From: Bacillota bacterium
GTDB taxonomy: Bacteria > Bacillota > Clostridia > Oscillospirales > CAG-382
Direction: 5' to 3'
DNA length: 43,481 nucleotides
Assembly (NCBI GenBank): GCA_029550965.1
Contig: JAKPGJ010000002.1
Coordinates: 1-43,481 of the forward strand
Positions within the stretch are counted from its first letter, which is position 1; each line of letters starts with the position of its first letter. The position numbers and the translations under genes were made by a program. Positions 25,347 to 33,199 of the stretch are shown here, piece by piece. The notes under the pieces were generated by a model that saw nothing but the letters and a program-made list of their open reading frames with translations, did no database searches and had not been told where the DNA came from.

Positions 25347-26087
25347 TTACTTTTCAAGCATGACGCTGATTGCGGAAAGCACAAAACCGCTCGCCGTTTC
25401 GGTGCGCAGAATGCGTTTGCCCAGCCCCACGAGCGGTATGTTGACCATTATAGCTTCGTCGATTTCTCCGGAAGAAAGTCCGCCCTCCGGACCAATCAGA
25501 AAGGAAATATTTGCCGGCGATTTCCCGGCAAGAAAGTCGCGGATGTGCAGCGTATTGGTTCCCTCGTAACAAATAAAGCCGGCGTCGCTGTTCTGGATGG
25601 ATTTTAGAGCCTGCGCGTAGCTGACCTGCGGCGCGACCTTCGGAATAATACCTCTGCCGCACTGCGAAGCCGCCGAAGCGGCGATTTTGTTGTACCGCTC
25701 CAGTTTTTTCAAAAAAGATTTCTCGTCCGGCCGGGAAACGCAGCGCTCGCACAGCACCGGCACGATGGTTGTGACGCCGAGTTCGACCGCTTTCTGGACG
25801 ATCGTGTCAAACTTGTCCCCTTTGGGAATAGCCTGAAACAGTGTGACATCAAACGGAAACTCGCTGTTTGTCATTCTTCCTTCGCTCAGCGATACCGTAA
25901 GTCCGACGGCCGACACGTTTTGGATAACGCCGTCATATTCCGTCCGGAACATATCGCATACGAGGATTTGGTCGCCGACGCCCAGCCGCAAAACCTTTTG
26001 CAGATGGAAGGCGTCACTGCCTGTAATGAGCACGGTGTTGTTTTGAATGCTTCCTTCGGGTACGAATATTCTCGGGATAGAAGACAT
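25347..26087 (-). CDS. rsmE: 16S rRNA (uracil-1498-N3)-methyltransferase RsmE
   Basis: A 246-aa SPOUT methyltransferase. The N-terminal PUA-like RNA-binding part (PRIFVPEG...HLQKVLRLGVGD) precedes the trefoil-knot AdoMet site: FLIGPEGGLS and LGKRILRTETASGFVLSAI. It methylates U1498 in 16S rRNA. AAGGA lies before ATG 26087, and a good minus-strand promoter is at 26159-26187. Monocistronic as seen. Confidence 0.96.
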   Translation of the reverse strand: MSSIPRIFVPEGSIQNNTVLITGSDAFHLQKVLRLGVGDQILVCDMFRTEYDGVIQNVSAVGLTVSLSEGRMTNSEFPFDVTLFQAIPKGDKFDTIVQKAVELGVTTIVPVLCERCVSRPDEKSFLKKLERYNKIAASAASQCGRGIIPKVAPQVSYAQALKSIQNSDAGFICYEGTNTLHIRDFLAGKSPANISFLIGPEGGLSSGEIDEAIMVNIPLVGLGKRILRTETASGFVLSAISVMLEK

Positions 26088-26158
26088 AAAAACATCCTTG
26101 CTAAAAAATAAAGTGCATAAAAAAACGAATATCTATGAATATTATAATACATCATCGT

Positions 26159-26187
26159 ATTATAAATTATAATCTGAAAAAAGTCAA
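26159..26187 (-). promoter_or_regulatory. Promoter of rsmE
   Basis: On the minus strand TTGACT (26187-26182), a 17-bp spacer and TATAAT (26164-26159). Confidence 0.8.
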
Positions 26188-26290
26188 CTAAAGACCTGTT
26201 TTGCGGCGTATTTTGACGCAAAAAAGCAGATTTGGCAGCATTTTCGGATAAACAGTCGAGAGAAAAGAAATTTATGGTTAGAAATAACGC

Positions 26291-26319
26291 TTGACTTTTC
26301 ATTGTATATACGGTATTAT
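26291..26319 (+). promoter_or_regulatory. Promoter of the DUF1292 gene
   Basis: TTGACT (26291-26296), a 17-bp spacer and TATTAT (26314-26319), 35 bp before the start codon. Confidence 0.75.
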
Positions 26320-26354
26320 AATGCCGTAAAGAACGTTCGGGAGGTATTTTTGTT

Positions 26355-26708
26355 ATGGCAGCAAAGAACGAGAACCACGAGTACGATGTATATACGCTAA
26401 CAGACGAGGACGGAAACGAAAGCCAGTTTGAACTGTTGGGAAACCTCGAATTAGACGGAAATAAATACGTTGCATTGATTCCGTTTGAAGGCGAAGACGA
26501 CGAATATGTTATCCTGAAAATCAGCACGGACGAGAGCGGTAACGAAATACTTCTCACTATCGACGATGATGATGAGTTTGACAGGGTCGCCGACGCGTTT
26601 GAGGACAGTTTCATGGGCGAGTACGACCTTGACGAAGAACTGGATGCGGAAGATTTCGACGAGTTCGACGAAGAAGAGGAAGAGGACCTCGAGGACGAGG
26701 ATGAATAG
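26355..26708 (+). CDS. DUF1292 domain protein with acidic tail
   Basis: A 117-aa highly acidic protein. Residues 8-75 match the DUF1292 pattern (VYTLTDEDGNESQFELLGNL, YVALIPFEGEDDEYVILKI). The last 40 residues are almost entirely Asp and Glu. Family members are common in Firmicutes, often near ruvX/alaS genes, with unknown biochemical role. Here the gene is isolated. GGAGGT precedes ATG. Confidence 0.88.
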   Translation: MAAKNENHEYDVYTLTDEDGNESQFELLGNLELDGNKYVALIPFEGEDDEYVILKISTDESGNEILLTIDDDDEFDRVADAFEDSFMGEYDLDEELDAEDFDEFDEEEEEDLEDEDE

Positions 26709-26810
26709 ATTCTGATTTACGCGTCAAAATATTAACAAAGAACCGAAAAAGGCAGCACGGTTTGGGTTTTGATGCATAAGATTAGAATGTAAGCAGAATT
26801 TTTTAATAGA

Positions 26811-27050
26811 ATATGCCTGCGGGGTGCGTGTGGGATGTAATACGTCCGTGACGTTAAATCATCTCCCCCTATGAAAAAACCCACAATGATGAAAGGGAGT
26901 TCATATTCTCCAGTGGTGTGCAGGCCTCCCGCATAAGAGCTGCTTCGTCACCTCTTATGCGGACGTTGGAAGTACTGAAGCTGGGGAGAGGACACCCACC
27001 TGCAGAGAGCAGGGTTTCATTCTCATAGGGACACGGCTTTGCGGGCTGAG
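26811..27050 (+). ncRNA. ssrS: 6S RNA-like structured RNA
   Basis: About 240 nt without coding potential form nested pairings. The ends GCCTGC...GCGTG (26815-26830) pair with CACGGC...GCGGGC (27032-27046). CCCTATGA (26867-26874) pairs with TCATAGGG (27023-27030). A central 11-bp hairpin CCGCATAAGAG/CTCTTATGCGG sits in the middle, with CCTGC/GCAGG nearby. A long rod with closing stem and internal bubbles, followed by an intrinsic terminator, fits 6S RNA, which sequesters sigma-A RNA polymerase. The 5' motif CCTGCGGGGTGCGTG resembles 6S 5' ends. The family call is by eye; another structured RNA class is possible. Confidence 0.6.
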
Positions 27051-27064
27051 CAAACCAAAAATCA

Positions 27065-27105
27065 GGCGCATTACCTTTAAAAAAGGTATGCGCTTTATTT
27101 TTTTA
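27065..27105 (+). terminator. Terminator of the 6S-like RNA
   Basis: GCGCATTACCTTT/AAAGGTATGCGC with one mismatch, followed by TTTATTTTTTT. Confidence 0.88.
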
Positions 27106-27136
27106 TCGATTGGAGATACTTCTTTATAAGAAAAAG

Positions 27137-27142
27137 TGAAAC
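27137..27142 (+). promoter_or_regulatory. Possible ECF-type -35 element
   Basis: TGAAAC at 27137-27142 is close to the -35 box of many ECF sigma promoters and lies 48 bp before the sigma gene. The -10 part is unclear. Self-regulation is an inference. Confidence 0.35.
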
Positions 27143-27189
27143 TATTTGCATTCCGCATGACACATATATAGTAGAAGGCGGTGAAAAAA

Positions 27190-27750
27190 ATGGTCGACCA
27201 GCAGATAACCACCTTTTTTAACAAGGTTTACGACGACACTTACGAAAGAATACTGACCTATGTGACCGCGAAATGCGGAAATACCGAGGATATCTCCGAC
27301 ATTATGCAGGAGATATACTTAGAGGTTTATTCCGTTTTCCTGAAAAAAGGTACGGATTACGTCAAAAACACGGACGCTTTTGTGTACAGCGTCGCGAAAT
27401 CAAAGGTTTACAAGCATTATACGTTCGCCGAAAGGCTAAAGCGCCTGATACCGATGTTTTCAAAAAACGAGGACGACGAAGAGGTCAATATCGTGGATTT
27501 CAACATCGCGGACATGCGATTAGAGGAGGACATCGCGAACAAATGGCTGTTCGAGCGGATTGCTTCCTACATAGCCGCGAAGCCGGATGTTGTCAGGAGG
27601 ATTTTCTACCTTTTTTATTACTGCGACCTTTCGATCGCGCAGATTGCAAAAAAGCTGTCCATGAGTGAATCGGGCGTAAAAAATAAACTGTACCGTACTG
27701 TCAGGGAATTGCGGGAACTATACGGAAAGGGGAGTGCGGACCATGACTGA
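27190..27750 (+). CDS. ECF-type RNA polymerase sigma factor
   Basis: A 186-aa group 4 sigma factor. Region 2 spans about residues 5-75 (YERILTYVTAKCGNTEDISD with IMQEIYLEVYSVF). Region 4 spans about 125-180 (IFYLFYYCDLSIAQIAKKLS, MSESGVKNKLYRTVRELREL) and ends in a typical recognition helix. ATG 27190 is preferred to GTG 27181, which overlaps the GAAGG site. It overlaps the next gene by 8 nt, the usual arrangement for a sigma/anti-sigma pair. The signal and regulon are unknown. Confidence 0.92.
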   Translation: MVDQQITTFFNKVYDDTYERILTYVTAKCGNTEDISDIMQEIYLEVYSVFLKKGTDYVKNTDAFVYSVAKSKVYKHYTFAERLKRLIPMFSKNEDDEEVNIVDFNIADMRLEEDIANKWLFERIASYIAAKPDVVRRIFYLFYYCDLSIAQIAKKLSMSESGVKNKLYRTVRELRELYGKGSADHD

Positions 27751-28669
27751 AAAGGAGTTGTTCCGAAAGGTTATCGAAGAAAATATGATCAATAAAGAAG
27801 AAATCCGCGTGCGCGTTCTGCAGAGCGCGAACCGGGCGGATGTTATCAAAAGAAAGGAGTATTATATGCGCAAAAGAATTATCGTTACGGCGGCGGCGTT
27901 GTTGGTCGTTTGCATCACCAGCTTTTCGGCCTATATGGCGGTTGACGCGTATGAATACAATAAAGCGGAGCGTTTTCTGAGCGAAATCGGCATCAACGCA
28001 GGCGAGCTTCCCCGCGGCGAAGCCATAGAGGTTTATAAGGATATCAAATCGGAGCGTTTCAGTCTGCCGGTGACCGTAAGCATTCTGATGGAAAAAGCGG
28101 AGGAAATCGGCATAAAGAATCTGCCCAACGACGGCAAAGCGATTTATGACGCGCTGCTGGCGTACAACCGGCTGACGTACACCGCAAAGATTACCTCGGA
28201 CCAGATCAGGGCGATCAAAGCCGGGATGACGTATAAGGAAATCATCGACCAGCTGGGCGTGACCAAAGACATCGGCAGCGGTATGCATATTTTGCAGTAT
28301 GCGGTGGACGGGGATAAGATATTCTACCTTTCCTTCGCGAACGAAAACGATATCTGCGAAAAATCGGGCGAAGAACTGCTGCTGACGCTGGTGGACGACA
28401 ATCAGGACAATACGGACGACAACACCTTCAACGCGACGCTGGTCATCAGGCACAACAACAGCATACGGGTTTCCTGCCCGAACTACAAGCATTTCGACGA
28501 AATCGACCTGAGTATTACCGAAAACACGGTCATCGAGTTTGCCGACGGCAGAAAAGCGACGATTGACGACATTCAAGGCAAGCTGAGAATCACGATTACC
28601 GGCGAAATCCGGGAAAGCTATCCGCCGCAGGGAACCGCAGCGAAGATTGTTATTTTAAACGCGGATTAG
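27743..28669 (+). CDS. Probable membrane anti-sigma factor with extracytoplasmic BLIP/SmpA-like domain
   Basis: A 308-aa protein. The cytoplasmic N-terminus (about 40 residues, ELFRKVIEENMINKEEIRVR) is helical and suitable for binding the sigma factor. One transmembrane helix follows (IVTAAALLVVCITSFSAYMAV, about 47-67), then an extracytoplasmic part. Within it, AGMTYKEIIDQLG and DIGSGMHILQYAVDGDKIFY (about 155-190) have the look of the BLIP/SmpA-OmlA fold. The role is inferred from the 8-nt overlap with the sigma gene and the topology. No zinc-binding ZAS motif is seen. Confidence 0.78.
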   Translation: MTEKELFRKVIEENMINKEEIRVRVLQSANRADVIKRKEYYMRKRIIVTAAALLVVCITSFSAYMAVDAYEYNKAERFLSEIGINAGELPRGEAIEVYKDIKSERFSLPVTVSILMEKAEEIGIKNLPNDGKAIYDALLAYNRLTYTAKITSDQIRAIKAGMTYKEIIDQLGVTKDIGSGMHILQYAVDGDKIFYLSFANENDICEKSGEELLLTLVDDNQDNTDDNTFNATLVIRHNNSIRVSCPNYKHFDEIDLSITENTVIEFADGRKATIDDIQGKLRITITGEIRESYPPQGTAAKIVILNAD

Positions 28670-28676
28670 AATATAC

Positions 28677-28719
28677 AAAAACGAGCGTGTCCGAAAAGGA
28701 CACGCTCATTCATTTTTTT
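28677..28719. terminator. Bidirectional terminator
   Basis: GAGCGTGTCC-GAAAA-GGACACGCTC with A/T runs on both sides, placed between the convergent anti-sigma and ispH-rpsA genes. Confidence 0.93.
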
Positions 28720-28721
28720 GT

Positions 28722-30815
28722 TTATTCTGCTTTGGTTTCTTCAGCCGTACCTTCTTCATTATTTTCAACGGCTTTGCTTTCTGCGCTGTTTTCTTCGGTT
28801 TTACTTTCTTCAGCAGTTTCTTCGGCTTCCGCTTTGGTTTCTTCGATGACGTTGTTTTTCCTGTCTTCTTCAGAAATCTCGGCGTCCGCCTCTAAAAGCG
28901 CCTTGATGGAAAGGCTGACCCTGTTCTTTTCAAGGTCGATGGCGGTAATCTTCGCGGTTACCTTGTCGCCGATTTTCAGAACCGAAGCGGGATTGCCGAC
29001 CGGCTTCAGCGCGATCTGCGTGTTGTGAATAAGGCCGTCGACGCCGAGGATTATCTCCGCGAAAGCGCCGAAGGGCATTAGGCTGACGACGGTAGCCTCG
29101 ACAACGTCGCCGACGTGGTAGTTGTTCTCAAAGATTCTCCAGGGGTTGTTCTCCTCGGTCTTGTATCCGAGCGAAATGCGCTTCTTCTCGACATTGACGC
29201 TCTTGATGTACACGTCGATTTTGTCGCCGATTTTAAACATCTCCGCGGGCGGCTTGAGTCTGCCCCAGGAAAGCTCGGTGATGTGGACCATGCCGTCCAC
29301 CGGGCCGATGTTGACGAACGCGCCGTAGTTGGTCAGCGAACGGACGGTGCCGGTGAACTTCTGACCGACCTGCACGTTTACGAAGAAGTCCTCGACTTCC
29401 TTCTTATGGATTGCGCGGGCAGCGTTTCGGATAGAACCGACCGCGCGCTTGCGCTTGCTGTCCACCTCGACAATCTTTAAGGAAACCTTCTGTCCTCTCA
29501 GCTGGTCGAGCGCGCTGTCCTTGGGAAGTCCGGTCTGAGAAGCGGGAACGAAAATTTTTATAGACTGAACGCCGACGATGACGCCGCCCTTGACGGTTTC
29601 TCTGACCGTGCCGGTAAGAATGGTTCCGTCTTCGTACGCTTTCTGAACGGTCTGCCAGTTTTTCTCGGCGTCGAGCTTCTTCTTTGAGAGAAGAACGGTT
29701 CCGTCGAGGTCGTTGATTTTCATCACGACAACGTCGATCGGGTCGCCGACATGGTATTCCTTTTCAAGATCGACGCCGCTTTCGGCGGTAATCTCGTCAT
29801 ACGGCAGTATGCCTGTATGCTTCGTACCTAAGTCAACATGTATTTCCGCAGGACTGACCGCAGAAACGACACCGGTTACCCTTTCCCCTATATTTAAAGT
29901 TTTAAAGGACTGATCGAGCATCTCAGCAAAACTGAGTTCGTTGTTGGTAAGATCTGTCATTGTTTGTAAAACCTCCTGTATTATGCTGCTCGGAGTGGAT
30001 GCTCCTGCAGTTATCGCTATTTTTCGAGCAGCTTGGAAAAGGTCCGGTGGGTATTCTGCCAGTTCCTTCGCGTTTTCGATATGGATTGCGCTCGGACAAT
30101 TCTCGGCTGCAATTTTGCAAAGTTTCGCAGTGTTGGAGCTGGAAGCGCCGCCGACGACCACGACGAGGTCGCATTCCTTTGCGAGCGAGAGCACCTCTTG
30201 CTGCCGTTCGTCCGTAACACTGCATATTGTATCAAAAATGCGGGCGTTTGTATATAGATTTTTTATGAATTTTTGGCATTTTTCCCATTCGTGGATGTTG
30301 TAGGTGGTCTGCGCTACAACAAGAATATCGCTGTCTTTTAGACCTTTTATCTCCGAGCTGTTTTTGAGTTCTTCGCAGTCAGAGAATATAAAGACCTTTC
30401 CTTTCGCAAAGCTCTTTATTCCCTGAACTTCGGGATGATTCGCGTCGCCGAGTATAATGACGGCGGTGCTTTCGCCGCCGCGCTCGGCGATGCGGTGTAT
30501 TTTTTTAACGTATGGACAGGTTGCGTCGATATGTTCGATCCCCTTGCGGGCAAGCTGTTCGTACACCTGTTTCGGCACGCCGTGCGTGCGGATGAACACG
30601 GTCGCGTTCTCCGGCAGGCTGTCTATTTCCGCCGGGGTTATAATCTTGACGCCGCGTTTTTTTAAAGAGTCGGTAAAGCTCTTGTTGTGTATGATTTCGC
30701 CGATGCAGTAAATCTCCCGGCTTTCGGGCTTGTCCAGTTCGGCTTCCAGCATCGACACCGCGCGCTGAACTCCGAAGCAGAAGCCGCTGTTTTTAGCGAG
30801 CCTGATTTCGGCCAT
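28722..30815 (-). CDS. ispH: Bifunctional 4-hydroxy-3-methylbut-2-enyl diphosphate reductase / ribosomal protein S1
   Basis: A 697-aa fusion. Residues 1-285 are IspH, the last enzyme of the MEP isoprenoid pathway, with the three iron-sulfur cysteines in SGFCFGV, DATCPYV and DTICSVT. Residues 300-650 hold four S1 RNA-binding repeats (GERVTGVVSAV, GTILTGTVRE, GQKFTGTVRSLTNYGAFVNI, GDVVEATVVSLMPFGAFAEI). A glutamate-rich tail of about 45 residues follows. This fusion is known from Clostridia. AAGGGA precedes ATG. It is the last gene of cmk-plsC-ispH/rpsA. Confidence 0.97.
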   Translation of the reverse strand: MAEIRLAKNSGFCFGVQRAVSMLEAELDKPESREIYCIGEIIHNKSFTDSLKKRGVKIITPAEIDSLPENATVFIRTHGVPKQVYEQLARKGIEHIDATCPYVKKIHRIAERGGESTAVIILGDANHPEVQGIKSFAKGKVFIFSDCEELKNSSEIKGLKDSDILVVAQTTYNIHEWEKCQKFIKNLYTNARIFDTICSVTDERQQEVLSLAKECDLVVVVGGASSSNTAKLCKIAAENCPSAIHIENAKELAEYPPDLFQAARKIAITAGASTPSSIIQEVLQTMTDLTNNELSFAEMLDQSFKTLNIGERVTGVVSAVSPAEIHVDLGTKHTGILPYDEITAESGVDLEKEYHVGDPIDVVVMKINDLDGTVLLSKKKLDAEKNWQTVQKAYEDGTILTGTVRETVKGGVIVGVQSIKIFVPASQTGLPKDSALDQLRGQKVSLKIVEVDSKRKRAVGSIRNAARAIHKKEVEDFFVNVQVGQKFTGTVRSLTNYGAFVNIGPVDGMVHITELSWGRLKPPAEMFKIGDKIDVYIKSVNVEKKRISLGYKTEENNPWRIFENNYHVGDVVEATVVSLMPFGAFAEIILGVDGLIHNTQIALKPVGNPASVLKIGDKVTAKITAIDLEKNRVSLSIKALLEADAEISEEDRKNNVIEETKAEAEETAEESKTEENSAESKAVENNEEGTAEETKAE

Positions 30816-30824
30816 AGATATCCC

Positions 30825-31418
30825 TTAATTTCTTGTAAATTCGTTGCAGACGGGCGCAAAGCAATACTCGGCGATCTGCTTTTTGGTCGGGTTTTCGCAG
30901 AAATGCAGGTATTCGGACGCCGGAATCGGCTTGCCTACCACCAGTTTTGTTTTGCGGAAGATGCCGGGCATCAGCCGTTTGGTGACGATGGAAACCGGAA
31001 GCACCGGCACCTGCGTGGACGCCGCGATCAGTCCCAGCCCGCCTTCCGCCTGTTCGGGCTCGGGCAGGATTCTGCGCTTTCGGGTACCCTGCGGGAAAAT
31101 ACCGACGCAGTCGCCGTTTTTAACGGCCGCGATAATCGCGCGCACGGCGGAAACGTCGCCTTTTCCTCTTTGTATGGTAATCACGTTGGCTTTGCTGAAA
31201 AGCCAGTTCATAAACTTAAATCTTGCCAAAGTGGACCTGGCCACGAAACGGACCGGTTTTTTCAAAGTACAGGCAATCAGCGCGGGGTCTATGAAAGAAG
31301 AGTGGTTCGCGCAGACGATATACGTCTCGTCCGGCTCGTTCTCCAGGCCGGTTACCTCGATTCTATACAACGCTTTTACGATGGGGGTGATCAGTTTTCT
31401 GACGGTGTCGTAGAACAT
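30825..31418 (-). CDS. plsC: 1-acyl-sn-glycerol-3-phosphate acyltransferase
   Basis: A 197-aa enzyme that acylates lysophosphatidic acid in phospholipid synthesis. The catalytic HX4D motif is NHSSFIDP, and the substrate-binding block appears as GIFPQGTRKR, with Gln in place of the usual Glu of FPEGTR. Its start codon overlaps the cmk stop by one base (TAATG), so translation is coupled. The cmk-plsC-ispH-rpsA order is a familiar Clostridia arrangement. Confidence 0.93.
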   Translation of the reverse strand: MFYDTVRKLITPIVKALYRIEVTGLENEPDETYIVCANHSSFIDPALIACTLKKPVRFVARSTLARFKFMNWLFSKANVITIQRGKGDVSAVRAIIAAVKNGDCVGIFPQGTRKRRILPEPEQAEGGLGLIAASTQVPVLPVSIVTKRLMPGIFRKTKLVVGKPIPASEYLHFCENPTKKQIAEYCFAPVCNEFTRN

Positions 31419-32095
31419 TATCCAATCTTTTCCTTGATTATTTTTTTCAGCATCTCAAGGTTTTCCTCGATGCTGTGGTTCGAGTTGTCGTAGATAATGG
31501 CGTCTTTCGCCGGAACGGCGGGCGCGATGTCGCGTTCGCGGTCGTTTTTGTCGCGCCAGATCATATCGGCGAGCACGTCCTCGTACTTGACGTTTTGACC
31601 TTTCGCAATCAGTTCATTATAGCGGCGGCGCGCTCTGGTTTCGTTGTCGGCGGTCATGAAAATCTTGACCTGCGCGTCGGGCAGAATGACGGTTCCGATA
31701 TCTCTGCCGTCCATTATGACGTTGTTTTCCTTTGCGATGTTTCTTTGCAGGTCCAAAAGGAAAGCGCGCACCTCCGGTATCTTGGAAACATCGGAAGCGT
31801 ATTTGGAAATGACGGGCGTGCGGATCTCGTCGCCGATTTGTCTGCCGTTTAGAAAAATAACGCCGGCGCCGTCGATCAGGCGCATGGTGATATGGATTTC
31901 AGGCAGAAGCGCGATGATTCCTTCCTTGTCCTCGGAGCTTAACCCTTTCTCGTAAACATAAAGCCCGATGGTGCGGTAAAGCGCTCCGGTATCGATATAA
32001 ACGTAACCCAGCTCTTTCGCGAGCAGCTTGGCCATCGTGCTTTTCCCGGACCCCGAGGGACCGTCCAATGCGATTTTTATAGTCATATTTGACAT
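31418..32095 (-). CDS. cmk: Cytidylate kinase
   Basis: A 225-aa nucleoside monophosphate kinase that phosphorylates CMP/dCMP. The P-loop is GPSGSGKSTMAK, the CMP-binding strand has YIDTGALYR, and the conserved MDGRDIGTVILPDA and LID arginines (RARRRYNE) are present. AGGAG lies 9 nt before ATG 32095. First gene of the operon with plsC and the ispH-S1 fusion. Confidence 0.97.
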   Translation of the reverse strand: MSNMTIKIALDGPSGSGKSTMAKLLAKELGYVYIDTGALYRTIGLYVYEKGLSSEDKEGIIALLPEIHITMRLIDGAGVIFLNGRQIGDEIRTPVISKYASDVSKIPEVRAFLLDLQRNIAKENNVIMDGRDIGTVILPDAQVKIFMTADNETRARRRYNELIAKGQNVKYEDVLADMIWRDKNDRERDIAPAVPAKDAIIYDNSNHSIEENLEMLKKIIKEKIG

Positions 32096-32205
32096 AAAAT
32101 GTTACTCCTGAACCTGAATTTTCATACAAATTATATTATATAACATTTTGTAAAATTATGCAATAGCTTTTCACGGAAAAATAATGAAGCGGATAAAAGC
32201 CATTA

Positions 32206-32238
32206 TAAAAATCCCCGCGTCACGCGGGGATAGATTTT
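32206..32238. terminator. Terminator hairpin
   Basis: ATCCCCGCGT-C-ACGCGGGGAT, a perfect GC-rich 10-bp stem, lies just downstream of the minus-strand 142-aa gene; the flanking A/T runs suit both directions. Confidence 0.8.
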
Positions 32239-32269
32239 ATGGCGAATTTGAAAACCGATAAAACAAACG

Positions 32270-32698
32270 CTAAAACTTTATGTAGTATTTTCTGTACAGT
32301 TTGCTTCTTGCTTTTACATAATCGTTATGATTCAATAGAACGCCGCCGAACAACTTATAGTAGGCGTCGATTTTTTCCTCCCATGCGTTATACATAAAGT
32401 TGATAAAATCGACTTTTTTCTCAAAATCAAAATCGCGTTCAATATCCAAGGTTTTGATTTGAAAGTCTGACTTTTTATTTAAGTTTTCCGTAATAAACGA
32501 GAAAATCAGGATGTTCGCGGGCAAAAAAGAATCTATCACAGAGGTTAGGCCTGCGTTATATTCGTCTGCCGCGCTGTTTTGCGCGATTCCGTAATGAAAG
32601 GCGTTTTGATACAGCGCGTTGTTTTTATAGGCGGCTAACAATGCGTAAGCGTCGCTGGCGTCAATTTTTAAATTCACATAAAAATCCCATGCGCCCAA
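32270..32698 (-). CDS. Hypothetical protein with TTG start
   Basis: A 142-aa soluble protein (GAWDFYVNLKIDASDAYALL at the start; KKVDFINFMYNAWEEKIDAY and a basic C-terminus KLYRKYYIKF). No signal peptide or membrane helix. The best start is TTG at 32698, preceded by AAAGGTGAT; no ATG fits. It has high aromatic and Asn content. I do not recognise the family. It is monocistronic, with the terminator at 32206-32238. Confidence 0.65.
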   Translation of the reverse strand: MGAWDFYVNLKIDASDAYALLAAYKNNALYQNAFHYGIAQNSAADEYNAGLTSVIDSFLPANILIFSFITENLNKKSDFQIKTLDIERDFDFEKKVDFINFMYNAWEEKIDAYYKLFGGVLLNHNDYVKARSKLYRKYYIKF

Positions 32699-32810
32699 AA
32701 AATATCACCTTTACTCTCGTTATATTGAAAAACATTTGCTTATGAGCATTATACTACAAAATTAAATGATTGTAAAGATGTATTTTATAGGCGCGGAAAT
32801 AAATTATAAA

Positions 32811-32926
32811 TTGAATTAAAAAATGGGCGGAAAAAATCCTGCCCGTATTTTTCCGCGGCGCGTTTGCGAGACGCTTGTTGCCGAAAGCAAAATGAAACGG
32901 GCAGGAGAAATCCTGCCCGGTTTTTT
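32811..32926 (-). repeat. Non-coding stretch with duplicated GGGCAGGATTT hairpins
   Basis: In the gene-free interval 32699-33058 the motif CGGGCAGGATTT occurs twice on the minus strand (at about 32919 and 32849). The copy nearer the tRNA forms a perfect CGGGCAGGA/TCCTGCCCG hairpin (32898-32919) with a T-run on the plus strand. The other forms an imperfect hairpin with GGGCGGA. The rest of the interval shows no gene or promoter I can support. Confidence 0.5.
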
Positions 32927-33007
32927 GACGATAAATTGACGACATATAGATAGGTTTTTATGGGTTTTATTGAGTTTGAGAAATTATTAGCATAAATGGA
33001 CATGAAA

Positions 33008-33052
33008 CAAAAATCTCCTCGAAAATGCCCTTTCTCAAGCATTTTGAGGAGA
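33008..33052 (-). terminator. Terminator of tRNA-Thr(CGT)
   Basis: TCTCCTCaAAATGC pairs with GCATTTTcGAGGAGA around a 10-nt loop, followed on the minus strand by TTTTTGTTT, 6 bp after the tRNA 3' end. Confidence 0.85.
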
Positions 33053-33058
33053 AGTGGT

Positions 33059-33133
33059 TGGAGCTGGTGACGGGGATTGAACCCGTGACCTGCTGATTAC
33101 GAATCAGCTGCTCTGCCGCTGAGCCACACCAGC
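33059..33133 (-). tRNA. tRNA-Thr (anticodon CGT)
   Basis: On the minus strand the acceptor GCTGGTG pairs with CACCAGC, the anticodon stem-loop ctgattCGTaatcag gives CGT, the T-arm reads acgggttcaatccccgt, and CCA is encoded. It reads ACG codons. Its acceptor and anticodon arms are identical to those of tRNA-Thr(TGT) at 24-98 apart from the anticodon, so the two are paralogues. Confidence 0.96.
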
Positions 33134-33199
33134 AAATCCGATAAGGTTGTCTGCCGCGGTTGCGAAATCACCGACAGCTTTTGCATTATAACAGATTGA

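Noticed and set aside
27701..28576. Minus-strand ORF of 291 codons
   Set aside because: It is antisense to the sigma/anti-sigma pair, with no start signal.
30687..31493. Plus-strand ORF of 268 codons
   Set aside because: It lies opposite ispH, plsC and cmk and crosses their gene boundaries.
32785..33042. 85-codon minus-strand ORF downstream of tRNA-Thr
   Set aside because: It consists largely of the tRNA terminator and GGGCAGGA hairpins, with no ribosome site.
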